From positions 310,001 through 374,000 of the forward strand of contig NZ_RBAK01000004.1 in assembly GCF_003626595.1 (NCBI RefSeq): a stretch of 64,000 nucleotides of DNA. Reading direction: 5' to 3'. The notes below the pieces were generated by a model. That model ran no database searches and had not been told where the DNA came from. It saw only the letters and a program-made list of their open reading frames with translations. The position numbers and the translations under genes are program-made. Positions 42,138 through 52,446 of the stretch are shown here, one piece after another; position 1 is the first letter of the stretch; every line of letters begins with the position of its first letter. The stretch comes from Micromonospora endolithica. Lineage in GTDB: Bacteria; Actinomycetota; Actinomycetes; Mycobacteriales; Micromonosporaceae.

Positions 42138-43613
42138 TCACCACGCGCAGGGGGCGTAGTCCTTCAGGAAGCAGCCGTAGAGATCCTCGCCCTGCTCGCC
42201 GCGGACGATCGGGTCGTAGACCCGGGCCGCACCGTCGACCAGGTCCAGCGGGGCGTGGAAGCCGGCGTCCGCCAACCGCATCTTCGTCGGGTGCGGGCGC
42301 TCGTCGGTGATCCAGCCGGTGTCGACGCTGGTCATCAGGATGCCGTCGGTCAGCATCTCCTGCGCGCTGGTGCGGGTCAGCATGTTCAGCGCGGCCTTGG
42401 CCATGTTGGTGTGCGGGTGCCCCGGTCCCTTGTAGCCGCGCCCGAACTGCCCCTCCATCGCCGACACGTTCACCACGTACTTGCGCCGCGCCGGCGCCGC
42501 GGCCATCGCCGACCGCAGCCGACTGACCAGCACGAACGGCGCGGTGACGTTGCACAGTTGCACCTCGAGCAACTCCACCGGGTCCACCTCCTGCACCCGC
42601 TGCACCCAGCTGTTGACCGGGTCGAGGTCGGGCACCAGCCCGCCGGCGTCGATCGCGGTCGACGCCGCGATCCGCGCCGGCGAGGCGGAACCGCTGGTCA
42701 GCGCCAGCGCGGTGAGCGCGTGCGGGCTGAGCGCGGCCGACTGCGGCCCGCCGGTCAGGCCGCCGGCCGCGCCCCGCTGGCCGTCCGGCTTGGCGAACGT
42801 GACGATCTCCGGCAGCGGGCCCTCCGGCAGCGCCGCGGCCTCGGCGGCGACCAGGTGCGCGTACGCCCCGGGGGAGCGCCGGACGGTCTGCGCCGCGTTG
42901 TTGATCAGGATGTCGAGCGGTCCCTGCTCGGCCACCGAGTCGGCGAGGGCGATCACCTGGGCGGGGTCGCGCAGGTCGATCCCGACGACGCGTAGCCGGT
43001 GCAGCCACTCCCCGCTGTCCGGCATCGCGGCGAACCGGCGCACCGCGTCGTGCGGAAACCGGGTGGTGACGGTGGTGTGCGCGCCGTCGCGCAGCAGCCG
43101 CAGCGCGATGTACATGCCGATCTTGGCCCGGCCGCCGGTGAGCAGGGCCCGCCGGCCGGTCAGGTCGGTACGGGCGTCCCGGCGCTCCCGGTTGAGCGCG
43201 GCACACGGCGGGCAGAGCTGGTGGTAGAAGGCGTCCACCTCCCGGTAGCGCTGCTTGCACACGTAGCAGCCGCGCGGGTGGTGCAGGAACCCGGCCGTGG
43301 TGCCCTCGGTGGGGGAGGCCAGCGGGATGCCCTGGGTCTCGTCGTCGATCCGGCCCGGCGCCCCGGTGGCGGTGGCCTCGGTCACCGCCCGGTCGGCCGC
43401 CGCGACGGCGTCCCGCCGCTCCTCGCGCCGCCGCTGCTTGATCACCTTGTAGAGCCGTGCGGTGGCCCGCTGCACCCGGACCACGTCCGGGTGATCGGGT
43501 GGCAGCTCCTCCAGGGCCTCGAACACGCTGAGACAGATCTCCAGCCGGCTCTGGTCGATGCCGTTCCGACCGCTTTCCGTACCAATGTCCGCCGTCATAC
43601 TGTCGCGTCTCAT
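42138..43613 (-). CDS. SDR-family oxidoreductase with N-terminal four-Cys zinc-finger region
   Basis: 491 residues from ATG 43613. The first ~100 residues are helical and charged. CYVCKQRYREVDAFYHQLCPPC at about 116-137 supplies two CxxC pairs, probably a zinc ribbon. The SDR core follows: ALLTGGRAKIGMYIALRLLRDG (cofactor site), ILINNAAQT (NNAG-like), then a long insertion (~100 residues) before VVNVSAMEGQFGRGYKGPGHPHTNMAKAALNML, the catalytic region (YK/SAM), and VDTGWITDE. Most SDRs have ~250 residues, so both the finger and the insertion are extra. Substrate unknown. Confidence 0.8.
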   Translation of the reverse strand: MRRDSMTADIGTESGRNGIDQSRLEICLSVFEALEELPPDHPDVVRVQRATARLYKVIKQRRREERRDAVAAADRAVTEATATGAPGRIDDETQGIPLASPTEGTTAGFLHHPRGCYVCKQRYREVDAFYHQLCPPCAALNRERRDARTDLTGRRALLTGGRAKIGMYIALRLLRDGAHTTVTTRFPHDAVRRFAAMPDSGEWLHRLRVVGIDLRDPAQVIALADSVAEQGPLDILINNAAQTVRRSPGAYAHLVAAEAAALPEGPLPEIVTFAKPDGQRGAAGGLTGGPQSAALSPHALTALALTSGSASPARIAASTAIDAGGLVPDLDPVNSWVQRVQEVDPVELLEVQLCNVTAPFVLVSRLRSAMAAAPARRKYVVNVSAMEGQFGRGYKGPGHPHTNMAKAALNMLTRTSAQEMLTDGILMTSVDTGWITDERPHPTKMRLADAGFHAPLDLVDGAARVYDPIVRGEQGEDLYGCFLKDYAPCAW

Positions 43614-43800
43614 CCCGTTCCCGGCGCCGGTCCCTTCCCGGCAAACCCCACGTCCGACCCGGCACTGTACGCACCGTAGGGGACCCGCCGCACCTCCCGG
43701 CGCGCGCCGGCCCGCGGGCGACGCCGCCCGACGCGCGACCGGACGGCGTCGACCCGGGCTACGGGCACGGCAGGACGGCGTCGACGACCCGCTGGGGCGG

Positions 43801-44301
43801 TCAGTCGTCGTCCTCGACCGCCACCGGTTCGCCGCCCACGCAGCGCACCTTGAGTTCGAGTTCGCCGTCCGGCCCGACGAAGGCGACCTCCACGTCGTCG
43901 TCCGGCCCCCGGTCGACGTCGGCGACCCGGTAGCCCGGCGCCGGGGTCCAGGAGACCAGCCGTACCCCGCCCGGCGCGCACTCGGCCACCGCGCTGCCGC
44001 CGGCGGTGGCGAAGGCCCGACGGTGCCCGGCCGGTACGGAGCCGGTCGGCGACGGCGAGGTCACGGAGCCGGTCGGCGACGTCGCGGGGCCGGTCGCGCC
44101 CGGCGACGGCGACCCGCCGGCCCCGGGGGTGGCCGGCGGTGGCGAGGCCAGCGCGCGCTCGACCTCCGACTGGCTGAGCACCCCGCCCGGCGTACCGGTG
44201 ATGCTCTCGCCCACCAGGCGGATCGCGGCCACCCCGATCAGGGTGGCGACGGCGGCGGTGGCCAGCCAGCCGGCCACGGCGAGAAACGAACGGCGGCGCA
44301 T
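43801..44301 (-). CDS. Hypothetical membrane-anchored extracytoplasmic protein
   Basis: 166 residues from ATG 44301. An N-terminal basic MRRRS stretch and hydrophobic helix (FLAVAGWLATAAVATLIGVAAIRLV) anchor it. A Pro/Ser/Thr/Gly linker then leads to a small acidic domain with two Cys (VAECAPGG, VRCVGGEP) and YRVADVDRGPDDDVEVAFVGPDGELELKV. It is divergent from the OmpR-type regulator gene and shares with the PepSY gene an operator-like site (44347-44362). It is therefore probably part of the same envelope-stress regulon. Confidence 0.65.
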   Translation of the reverse strand: MRRRSFLAVAGWLATAAVATLIGVAAIRLVGESITGTPGGVLSQSEVERALASPPPATPGAGGSPSPGATGPATSPTGSVTSPSPTGSVPAGHRRAFATAGGSAVAECAPGGVRLVSWTPAPGYRVADVDRGPDDDVEVAFVGPDGELELKVRCVGGEPVAVEDDD

Positions 44302-44346
44302 CCCGCGAGTCTTCCCGATCCGAGGTTGGGCCGAGCCCTGGACCCG

Positions 44347-44362
44347 GCTAAGGGAGGGTTAA
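44347..44362 (-). promoter_or_regulatory. Operator-like direct repeat, site 2
   Basis: Read on the minus strand: TTAACCCTCCCTTAGC. It holds two half-sites, TTAA and TTAG, whose starts are 11 bases apart, one helical turn as for OmpR/PhoP-type regulators. It matches site 1 (46400-46415) at 13 of 16 bases. It lies 46 bp from the membrane protein start and 42 bp from the regulator start. Confidence 0.55.
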
Positions 44363-44403
44363 CGTCCCGGCCGTTCCGGCCACCGGCGGTTAGCCTGCCA
44401 CCT

Positions 44404-45096
44404 GTGGCCCGCCTGCTGCTCGTCGAGGACGACCTGACCATCCGTACGCCGCTGCTGCGGGCGCTGCGCGAACGGGGACACGCGGTGGCCGCCGCCTCGA
44501 CCGCGATGACCGGCCTGCGGGACGCGCTGGACGACCGGCCCGACCTGGTCGTGCTCGACCTCGGGCTGCCCGACCTGGACGGCCGGGAACTGCTACGGAT
44601 GCTCCGCGCGGTCAGCGCCGTGCCGATCATCGTGGCCACCGCCCGCGACGACGAGACCGAGATCGTCCGGGTGCTCGACGCCGGCGCGGACGACTACCTG
44701 GTGAAACCCTTCACCGCCGCGCAGCTCGACGCGCGGATCCGGGCGGTACTCCGGCGCGGCACCGGGCCCGCCCAGGACGACCCGGCTCTGGTGGTCGGCG
44801 GGTTGCGGATCGACGCCCGGTCGCGACAGGTCACCCTGGACGGCACGCCGGTCGAGCTGACCCCGCGCGAGTTCGACCTGCTGCACCACCTCGCCGGCCG
44901 GCCGGGCCAGGTGGTGACCAAGCGGGAGTTGCTCGCCGAGGTGTGGCGGATCCCGTACGGGGGCGCCGACAAGACCGTGGACGTGCACCTGTCCTGGCTG
45001 CGCCGCAAGCTCGGGGAGAACGCCCAGGAGCCGCGCTACCTGCACACCGTGCGGGGTGTCGGGGTCCGGCTGGAGGCGCCGGGGGGCGTCGGATGA
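44404..45096 (+). CDS. OmpR/PhoB-family response regulator
   Basis: 230 residues from GTG 44404; TAGCCT ends 7 bases upstream, a -10 pattern that suggests a leaderless message. The receiver domain has EDD at 8-10, D52 (VVLDLGLPDLDG) and K near 101 (DDYLVKPF). The C-terminal winged helix contains LTPREFDLLHHLAGRPGQVVTKRELLAEVW and VDVHLSWLRRKLGE. The stop overlaps the kinase start (ATGA). Confidence 0.93.
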   Translation: MARLLLVEDDLTIRTPLLRALRERGHAVAAASTAMTGLRDALDDRPDLVVLDLGLPDLDGRELLRMLRAVSAVPIIVATARDDETEIVRVLDAGADDYLVKPFTAAQLDARIRAVLRRGTGPAQDDPALVVGGLRIDARSRQVTLDGTPVELTPREFDLLHHLAGRPGQVVTKRELLAEVWRIPYGGADKTVDVHLSWLRRKLGENAQEPRYLHTVRGVGVRLEAPGGVG

Positions 45097-46367
45097 GGGC
45101 CCGCCTGGCGGTGCTGGTCGCCGCGGTCAGCGTCCTCACCCTGCTCGCCTTCCTGGTGCCGCTGGCGCTGCTGGTGCGTACCGTCGCCGCGGACCGGGCC
45201 ACGGTCCGGGCCACCGCGGACGCGCAGAGCCTGGTCACCGTGGTCGGCACCGCCGACGCCGCCACGATCCGGCTGACCGTCGAGCAGGTGGCCGTGGAGT
45301 CCGAACGGCCGGTCACCGTGTTCCTGCCCGACGGCACGACGCTCGGCGCGCCGGCTCCGCGTACCGCGGCCGTGGCGCTCGCGGCCCGGGGACAGAGCCT
45401 CACCGCCGAGTCCGCCCGGGGCCGCGAGGTGGTGATCGCGGTGCAGGGTCGCCCGGACGGCACCGGCGTGATCCGTACGGTGGTGCCACCGGCGGAGCTG
45501 ACCGCCGGGGTGACCCGGTCCTGGCTCGTGCTGGCCCTGCTCGGGGTGATCCTCGTGCTGATCGGGCTGGCCGTCGCCGACCGGCTGGCCCGGAATCTGG
45601 TCCGGCCGATCGGTCAGCTCTCCGCCGTGTCGCACCGGCTGGCCAACGCGGAACTGGACGCGCGGGTCACCCCCGCCGGCCCGCCCGAGCTGCGCGAGGT
45701 GGCCGGCGCGCTCAACCACCTCGCCGGCCGCATCCAGGTGCTGCTGGCGCAGGAGCGCGAGGAGGTCGCCGACCTGTCGCACCGGCTGCGTACGCCGTTG
45801 ACCGCACTGCGGCTGGAGGCGGAATCGCTGCGCGACCCGGACGACGCGGCCCGGGTGACCAGCGCGGTGGACGCGCTGGAACGGGCGGTCACCGGCCTGA
45901 TCCGGCAGGCCCGCTGGCGGGCGCCGACGGCCGGGGCGGCCCGCGCCGACGCGGCGGCGGTGGTGGCCGAGCGGGTGGCCTTCTGGTCGGTGCTGGCGGA
46001 GGACACCGGACGGACGGTGACCCTGGACCTGGCCCCGGGACCGCTGCCGGTGGGGGTGCCCTCCGACGAACTGGCGGCGGCGGTGGACGCGCTGCTCGGC
46101 AACGTCTTCGCGCACACGCCGGACGGCACCGCGTTCGCCGTCCGGCTGGCGCCGGAGGCGGGCCACGTGGTGCTGACCGTGGCCGACGGCGGGCCGGGGA
46201 TGCCGCCCGGCGCGATCGGCCGTGGCGCGAGCACCGCCGGCTCGACCGGCCTCGGCCTGGACATCGCCGGCCGTGCCGCGCGGGCCGCCGGCGGCGGGCT
46301 GGAGGCGCGGACCGCCCCGGCGGGCGGCGCGGAGGTACGCCTGGACCTCGGCCCGCCGCTCGCCTGA
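45093..46367 (+). CDS. Sensor histidine kinase with HAMP domain
   Basis: 424 residues from ATG 45093. Two membrane helices (about 5-32 and 143-163) flank an extracytoplasmic sensor of ~110 residues. HAMP follows (RLARNLVRPIGQLSAVSHRLA). HisKA has H230 in EREEVADLSHRLRTPLTALR. The HATPase has NVFAHTPDGT, ADGGPGMPPGA and STGLGLDIAGRAARAAGG. The overall type is the small CutS/TcrY-like kinases that monitor envelope or copper stress. It pairs with the regulator gene upstream. Confidence 0.92.
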   Translation: MRARLAVLVAAVSVLTLLAFLVPLALLVRTVAADRATVRATADAQSLVTVVGTADAATIRLTVEQVAVESERPVTVFLPDGTTLGAPAPRTAAVALAARGQSLTAESARGREVVIAVQGRPDGTGVIRTVVPPAELTAGVTRSWLVLALLGVILVLIGLAVADRLARNLVRPIGQLSAVSHRLANAELDARVTPAGPPELREVAGALNHLAGRIQVLLAQEREEVADLSHRLRTPLTALRLEAESLRDPDDAARVTSAVDALERAVTGLIRQARWRAPTAGAARADAAAVVAERVAFWSVLAEDTGRTVTLDLAPGPLPVGVPSDELAAAVDALLGNVFAHTPDGTAFAVRLAPEAGHVVLTVADGGPGMPPGAIGRGASTAGSTGLGLDIAGRAARAAGGGLEARTAPAGGAEVRLDLGPPLA

Positions 46368-46399
46368 CCGTCCCGCCGCGGATCACGTCGATTCCCGGC

Positions 46400-46415
46400 T
46401 TAACCCCGGCTTAGC
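46400..46415 (+). promoter_or_regulatory. Operator-like direct repeat, site 1
   Basis: TTAACCCCGGCTTAGC lies within a longer direct repeat CCCGGCTTA at 46394-46402 and 46405-46413, again with 11-base periodicity. It is 70 bp before the PepSY gene. The same motif occurs inverted in front of the regulator gene (44347-44362), supporting binding by that OmpR-type regulator. Confidence 0.6.
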
Positions 46416-46484
46416 GTTCGGGCAGCGTGGCGCTATCCCGGTCGAGACGATCCTCGGTGTCAGGAACGAGGAAAGGTGAACGAG

Positions 46485-46979
46485 ATGAAGCGCAACTCCC
46501 TGCTCCTGGCGTCGGTCGGCGGCGCGGCGGTGCTCGCGGTGGCCGGGGTGGCCATCGGTGTCACCGCCGCCGACAGCGGGACGGCCGGAGCGACCAGACT
46601 CACCGCCGCCACCACCGCGCCGACCACCGCCGCGACCCCGGACGACAGTCCGAGCGGCACCCCGGCCACCGCCGGCACGCCGTCCGGCACCCCGACCAGC
46701 GCGGGCCCGAGCGCGACCGGCAGCACCCCGGCCACCGGCGGCGGCGCGGTGAGCGAGCAGCGGGCCGGCGAGATCGCGTTGGCCAGGGCTGGCGGCGGCC
46801 GGATCGTCGAGATCGAGGCCGAGGACGAGGACGGCCGGTCGGTCTGGGACGTGGAGATCGTCGCCGGGCAGACCGAGCACGAGATCGAGGTCGACCGGGA
46901 GAACGGCGCCGTGGTCAAGGCCGAGCAGGAGCCGGTGGACGACGACGACGACAAGGACGACGACGACAGCGACGACTGA
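46485..46979 (+). CDS. Exported PepSY-domain protein
   Basis: 164 residues from ATG 46485, with AAAGG 8 bases upstream; a GTG at 46476 is too close to it. A signal/anchor helix (LLLASVGGAAVLAVAGVAIGV) precedes a Thr/Ser/Pro/Gly linker. The PepSY domain is AVSEQRAGEIALARAGGGRIVEIEAEDEDGRSVWDVEIV, followed by EHEIEVDRENGAVVKAE. The C-terminus is a run of Asp and Lys that may bind cations. PepSY proteins next to two-component systems are usual targets of those systems and may modulate proteases or the sensor. Confidence 0.85.
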   Translation: MKRNSLLLASVGGAAVLAVAGVAIGVTAADSGTAGATRLTAATTAPTTAATPDDSPSGTPATAGTPSGTPTSAGPSATGSTPATGGGAVSEQRAGEIALARAGGGRIVEIEAEDEDGRSVWDVEIVAGQTEHEIEVDRENGAVVKAEQEPVDDDDDKDDDDSDD

Positions 46980-46995
46980 CGCGTCGCCGTTCCCA

Positions 46996-47034
46996 CGCGG
47001 TGCGTCCCTCGGCGCGTCCGAGGGACGCACCGCG
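46996..47034. terminator. 17-bp perfect hairpin terminator
   Basis: CGCGGTGCGTCCCTCGG (46996-47012) and its exact complement CCGAGGGACGCACCGCG (47018-47034) flank a 5-base loop. It sits between the convergent PepSY and LuxR regulator genes and can act for both. Confidence 0.75.
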
Positions 47035-47044
47035 TCCGGGGCGT

Positions 47045-47671
47045 TCAGGCGCCGTGGGCGAACAGGGCCAGCCGGACCCGGTTGGGGCTGTCGGTCTTGG
47101 CCATCAGGCTGGTGATGTGGGTCTTGACCGTGGTGACGCCGATGTGCAGCCGGTCGGCGATCTCCGTGTTGGACAGTCCCTGCGCCACCAGGTCGAGCAC
47201 GTCCTGCTCCCGGCCGGTGAGGCCGGCCGCCCGGCGCGGCGCCTCGGACCGGGCGTGCACCGCGCGGCGCACCAGCCGCCGCAGCACCTCCTGGCTGAAC
47301 GGGCTGTCGCCCACCGCCGCCCGGCGGACACCGTCCAGCAGATCGGCGGGGGGCGCGTCCTTGAGCAGGAAGCCGCAGGCCCCGGCGGTCAGGGCGGGAT
47401 AGAGGTGGTCGTCGTCGCCGAAGGTGGTCAGCACCAGGACGCGGGTCGCGGGACGGTCGGCGAGGATGCGGCTGGTCGCGGTGATCCCGTCCACCCCCGG
47501 CATCCGGAGATCCATGACCACGACGTCGGGGACGAGCCGCGCGGCGAGGGAGATGGCCTCGCGGCCGTTGTCGGCCTCGCCGACCACCTCGATGTCGGAC
47601 TGCGCGTCGCAGAGCATCCGCAGGCCGGCGCGGATGAGGTGCTGGTCGTCGACCAGCAGGACACGGATCAC
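47045..47671 (-). CDS. NarL/LuxR-family response regulator
   Basis: 208 residues from an ATG at 47671 that overlaps the kinase stop. The receiver has DD at 8-9 and D54 (VVVMDLRMPGVDG), with K near 103 (FLLKDAPP). The HTH reads LTGREQDVLDLVAQGLSNTEIADRLHIGVTTVKTHITSLM. It is the last gene of a leftward trio: membrane protein, kinase, regulator. Confidence 0.92.
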   Translation of the reverse strand: MIRVLLVDDQHLIRAGLRMLCDAQSDIEVVGEADNGREAISLAARLVPDVVVMDLRMPGVDGITATSRILADRPATRVLVLTTFGDDDHLYPALTAGACGFLLKDAPPADLLDGVRRAAVGDSPFSQEVLRRLVRRAVHARSEAPRRAAGLTGREQDVLDLVAQGLSNTEIADRLHIGVTTVKTHITSLMAKTDSPNRVRLALFAHGA

Positions 47672-48957
47672 GACGCCTCCGGTTCGGGTGCCCGGGCCGG
47701 GATCCCGGGGATGGCGTTCTCCGGGCGTTCCGTCCGGTCGCGGGGCGGCGGCACGGCGGGGGAGCGGGGGTTCACCGGCGCCCCGGCGACGGTCGGGGGC
47801 GGGAGGACGGTCCGGACCCGCCAGCCCGCCTCGACCGGGCCGGCGTCGAGCCGACCACCGAGGACCTCGACGCGTTCGCGCATCCCGGTGAGGCCGTGGC
47901 CCCCGCCGGGCGGCACGGGCCCCGGCACCCGGCCGTGTCCGTCGTCGGTGACCTCCCAGTGGACGGCCCCGTCGACCACCACCACCGCCAGCCGGGCCCG
48001 CGCGGACGCGCCCGCGTGCTTGGCCACGTTGGTCAGCGCCTCCTGGGTCAGCCGCAACACCGCCAGGCCGCGTACCGCGTCGAGCGCGCCGACCGCCGGG
48101 TCGACGTCGGCCTCCACCCGGACGCCGGCCTGGCGGGCCCGATCGACCGCGGCGCCGAGCGCCGCCGGGACCGCCGACGGCTCGATCGCGGTCAGCGCCG
48201 CGTCGCCGGGTACCCCGTCGGGGTCGCGCAGGACCGCCACCAGCCGGCGCAGGTCGGTCAGGGCCGCGGCACCGGTGCCGTGCACGTCGTCGAACACCGC
48301 GCCCACCCTCGGGTCCAGGTCGGTGAGCACGTGCCGGGCCACGCCCACCCGCAGCACCATCGATGCCACGTGGTGCGCCACCACGTCATGCAGCTCGCGG
48401 GCGATCGCGCTGCGCTCGTCCGCGCGTGCGGCGCGGCTCTCCGACTCGCGCCGGCGCTCCTCCGCCGCCGCCCGCTCCTCGGCCTGCCGGCCGAGTTCCT
48501 GGGTGGTCCGGACGACCAGACCGAGCAGCAGCGGCACGCCGACCTCCACGGTCAGCCCGAAGACACCGGAGGCGAACCGTCGGGGCGGGTCGCCGATCGA
48601 GTCGGTCAGGTTGACCACCGCCAGCAGCCCGGCGGCCGGCCAGATGGTCCGCGGCCGGTGCGCCCGCATGGTCAACTCCAGCAGCGCCCAGCCGGCGCCC
48701 ACCTGGTTGATCGTCGTGTCGTCGACCAGCTGGACCGCCACCGCCAGCAGCGCGGCCTGCGCCAGCAGGTTGGCCAGCGGCCGGTGGTGGCAGGCCAGCG
48801 CGACGGCGAACGCGAGGGCCGCGAGGATCCACTGCGGCGTCGTCGGCGGGCGTCCGTTCTGGGTGCCGAAGAACAGGTAGCCGACGCCGCTGAGGTTGAG
48901 CAGCAGCATCCGCGCGAGCGTGTCCCGCGCGTCGAACAGGCGTCCCACCCACCCCAC
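47668..48957 (-). CDS. NarL-type sensor histidine kinase
   Basis: 429 residues from GTG 48957. About five membrane helices occupy residues 15-150 with little extracellular sequence. The HisKA_3 H-box is AIARELHDVVAHHVASMVLRVG, and the HATPase has EALTNVAKHAG and DDGHG followed by GGGHGLTGMRERVEVLGG. A Pro-rich cytosolic tail (about 395-429) is unusual. Only 9 bp separate it from the upstream membrane protein gene, implying one operon and possibly a joint sensing complex. Confidence 0.9.
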   Translation of the reverse strand: MGWVGRLFDARDTLARMLLLNLSGVGYLFFGTQNGRPPTTPQWILAALAFAVALACHHRPLANLLAQAALLAVAVQLVDDTTINQVGAGWALLELTMRAHRPRTIWPAAGLLAVVNLTDSIGDPPRRFASGVFGLTVEVGVPLLLGLVVRTTQELGRQAEERAAAEERRRESESRAARADERSAIARELHDVVAHHVASMVLRVGVARHVLTDLDPRVGAVFDDVHGTGAAALTDLRRLVAVLRDPDGVPGDAALTAIEPSAVPAALGAAVDRARQAGVRVEADVDPAVGALDAVRGLAVLRLTQEALTNVAKHAGASARARLAVVVVDGAVHWEVTDDGHGRVPGPVPPGGGHGLTGMRERVEVLGGRLDAGPVEAGWRVRTVLPPPTVAGAPVNPRSPAVPPPRDRTERPENAIPGIPARAPEPEAS

Positions 48958-48966
48958 GGGATCAGC

Positions 48967-49935
48967 CTAGGCGCTGACGGCCGGGACCGGCCCACCCCGG
49001 CCCGCTTGCGCGGCCGGCGCCGGTTCCGGGCCGCGTCGCAGGGCCAGGACCACGCCGACGGCGGTCGCGGTGCTGGCCGCCAGGGCCGTCGCGGCGGCCA
49101 GCGTGACGGCGTCCGGGCGCAGCAGCGGCTGCCCGCGCAGGGCCTGCCAGGTCAACAACACCGTGAGTACGCCGTACGCGACCCCGGCGACGACCACCAG
49201 CCGGACCCGGGTCCGCTGGTCCAGTCGGTTGCGCAGGAACCGGTTCAGCAGGATCGCCAGGATCGGCAGCGCCTGCAGGGCGTGCAGCCCGACGAAGTGC
49301 CCGATCCGCAGGTCACCGCCGGTGGTGCTCCAGCCGACCAGCGGCAGTCCCGGACCACCGTCCGGTACACCCACGCTGTGCGCCCCGGCGATCCCCTCGA
49401 TCCCCGGCTCCTGGGCGGGCAGCACCATCGGCACCGCCGCCAGCATGCCCAGCAGGGACAGGCCGAGCCCCAGGCCGACCGCGTAACGGGCGACCCGGTC
49501 CGCCGCCGGCCGACGCAGCAGCACGATCGCGATGAGCAGGTGGGCGGCGAACAAGACCATGATCGCGATGCCCATCGTCGCCCACAGGGCGGCGTTGAGC
49601 GGAGTGGTGTCGTTGTAGTGGCTGGTCGTGCCCCGCAGCACCTGCCCGACGATCACCACCATCTCGGCGAGCGCCATCGCGACGACGACCGTGCCCGCCC
49701 ACTCCGCGACCCGGCTGCGTCGGGGCAGGAGGGAGAGCATCCAGGCCAGGGTCAGGCCGTAGAGCACGAAGGACACCGCGAACTTGAACGGCTTGAGCCA
49801 GATCGGCGCGCCGGTGAGGACGCGGGGGTCGGCGACGACGCCGACCGCGGTGACGACGGCGAGTACCGCCATCGCCGCGACGAGGACCATCAGGGGGCGA
49901 TGCCAGCCGGCCGCCCGGTGCAGCGTGGTAGTCAT
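48967..49935 (-). CDS. Polytopic membrane protein of unknown function
   Basis: 322 residues from ATG 49935. About eight membrane helices are visible, for example PLMVLVAAMAVLAVVTAVGVVA, FAVSFVLYGLTLAWMLSLL and VVVAMALAEMVVIVGQVL. A conserved-looking loop LRGTTSHYNDTTPLNAALWATMG and HFVGLHALQALPILAILL contain His and Tyr that could bind heme or quinone. No family name is recognised. It precedes the kinase-regulator pair by 9 bp, and may be the signal receiver or an immunity/transport partner for that system. Confidence 0.7.
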   Translation of the reverse strand: MTTTLHRAAGWHRPLMVLVAAMAVLAVVTAVGVVADPRVLTGAPIWLKPFKFAVSFVLYGLTLAWMLSLLPRRSRVAEWAGTVVVAMALAEMVVIVGQVLRGTTSHYNDTTPLNAALWATMGIAIMVLFAAHLLIAIVLLRRPAADRVARYAVGLGLGLSLLGMLAAVPMVLPAQEPGIEGIAGAHSVGVPDGGPGLPLVGWSTTGGDLRIGHFVGLHALQALPILAILLNRFLRNRLDQRTRVRLVVVAGVAYGVLTVLLTWQALRGQPLLRPDAVTLAAATALAASTATAVGVVLALRRGPEPAPAAQAGRGGPVPAVSA

Positions 49936-50060
49936 GCCTGTAGATGCTTGCCGGCCGGCCGGCGGCCGGCGTCGGACCGGGAGCCCCGGTTCCGGCCGCT
50001 GGTCGGAGCGGCGTCTCCACCCGGGGGAGGAGAGGATCGGGCCGACCGGCCGGGGTGGAC

Positions 50061-50095
50061 GGCGTCCCGGCCGGTCGGGTGCCGGCCGGGACGCC
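50061..50095 (-). terminator. Hairpin terminator after the xylanase gene
   Basis: GGCGTCCCGGCCGG (50061-50074) is followed, after a 7-base loop, by its exact complement CCGGCCGGGACGCC (50082-50095). It starts 6 bases after the stop of the leftward xylanase gene. Confidence 0.65.
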
Positions 50096-50100
50096 CGGAG

Positions 50101-51768
<1,668 letters not shown>

Positions 51769-51882
51769 TCAAGGCCGGGACGTCGGGCGGCGCGCACCGC
51801 CCGGTTGTCGGGGGTGGAACCCGGTGCGGGCCGGGTGCGCCGCGCTCGGCTGACCCGCCCTCGGCGTCGAGACGGCCGGCGG

Positions 51883-52446
51883 TCAGGCCGGCGCGGGGTG
51901 GTCGGCCTCGAACCGGTCGCGGGTCAGGAACGCGAGCTGGGCGCGCTTGTCCGGCATGTCGATCTCGTCGGAGAAGGTGAATCCCTCGTTGCGGAGGCGG
52001 CGCAGCGCGAACTCGTTGCGCACGTCCGGTTCGACCACGATCCGCCGTGCGGCGGGATCGCGGAACAGGAAGCGGGCCAGCGCGGGCCCGATCGCGGTGG
52101 TGAGGCCCCGGGCGAGGCGGCGGGGCGGGTGCAGCAGCAGGTGCATCCCGATGTCGCCGGGCCGGACCGGGTAGCGCTCGCCGACCGGGTCCGCCTCCGG
52201 CTGGTAGGTCTGGAACAGCCCCACCGGCTCGGCGTCCAGGGTGATCAGGTACGCGTGGTGGGTCGGCAGCCCGTCCACGAACGCGTAGATCTCGCGTACC
52301 TCGTCGAGGGTGTGCGAGGCCATCCCCCAGAAGGCGTTGCGGGGTTGGCTGACCCAGCCGTGCAGCAGTTCGGCGTGCCGGTCCGGTTGCACCACGACGA
52401 GCGCCAGGTCGCCGAGGTCGGGGATCTTCTCCAACTGGATGGTCAC
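51883..52446 (-). CDS. GNAT acyltransferase of the siderophore locus (IucB/DesC-like; desH-type)
   Basis: 187 residues from GTG 52446, overlapping the stop of the acylase gene (GTGA). The protein resembles siderophore GNAT enzymes: HGWVSQPRNAFWGMASHTLDEVREIY, then GDIGMHLLLHPP, then [22 protein letters not shown]. The same elements occur in DesC of this window ([32 protein letters not shown]), so the two are paralogues. The enzyme probably adds an acyl group from acyl-CoA to a hydroxylamine or amine. Together with the penicillin-acylase-like gene it matches desG/desH accessory genes reported in some desferrioxamine clusters. Confidence 0.8.
   Translation of the reverse strand: MTIQLEKIPDLGDLALVVVQPDRHAELLHGWVSQPRNAFWGMASHTLDEVREIYAFVDGLPTHHAYLITLDAEPVGLFQTYQPEADPVGERYPVRPGDIGMHLLLHPPRRLARGLTTAIGPALARFLFRDPAARRIVVEPDVRNEFALRRLRNEGFTFSDEIDMPDKRAQLAFLTRDRFEADHPAPA

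Noticed and set aside
49950..49980. Run of GGCCGGCC-type repeats after the membrane protein gene
   Set aside because: Ordinary simple GC sequence in this genome; no consistent unit or flanking duplication.
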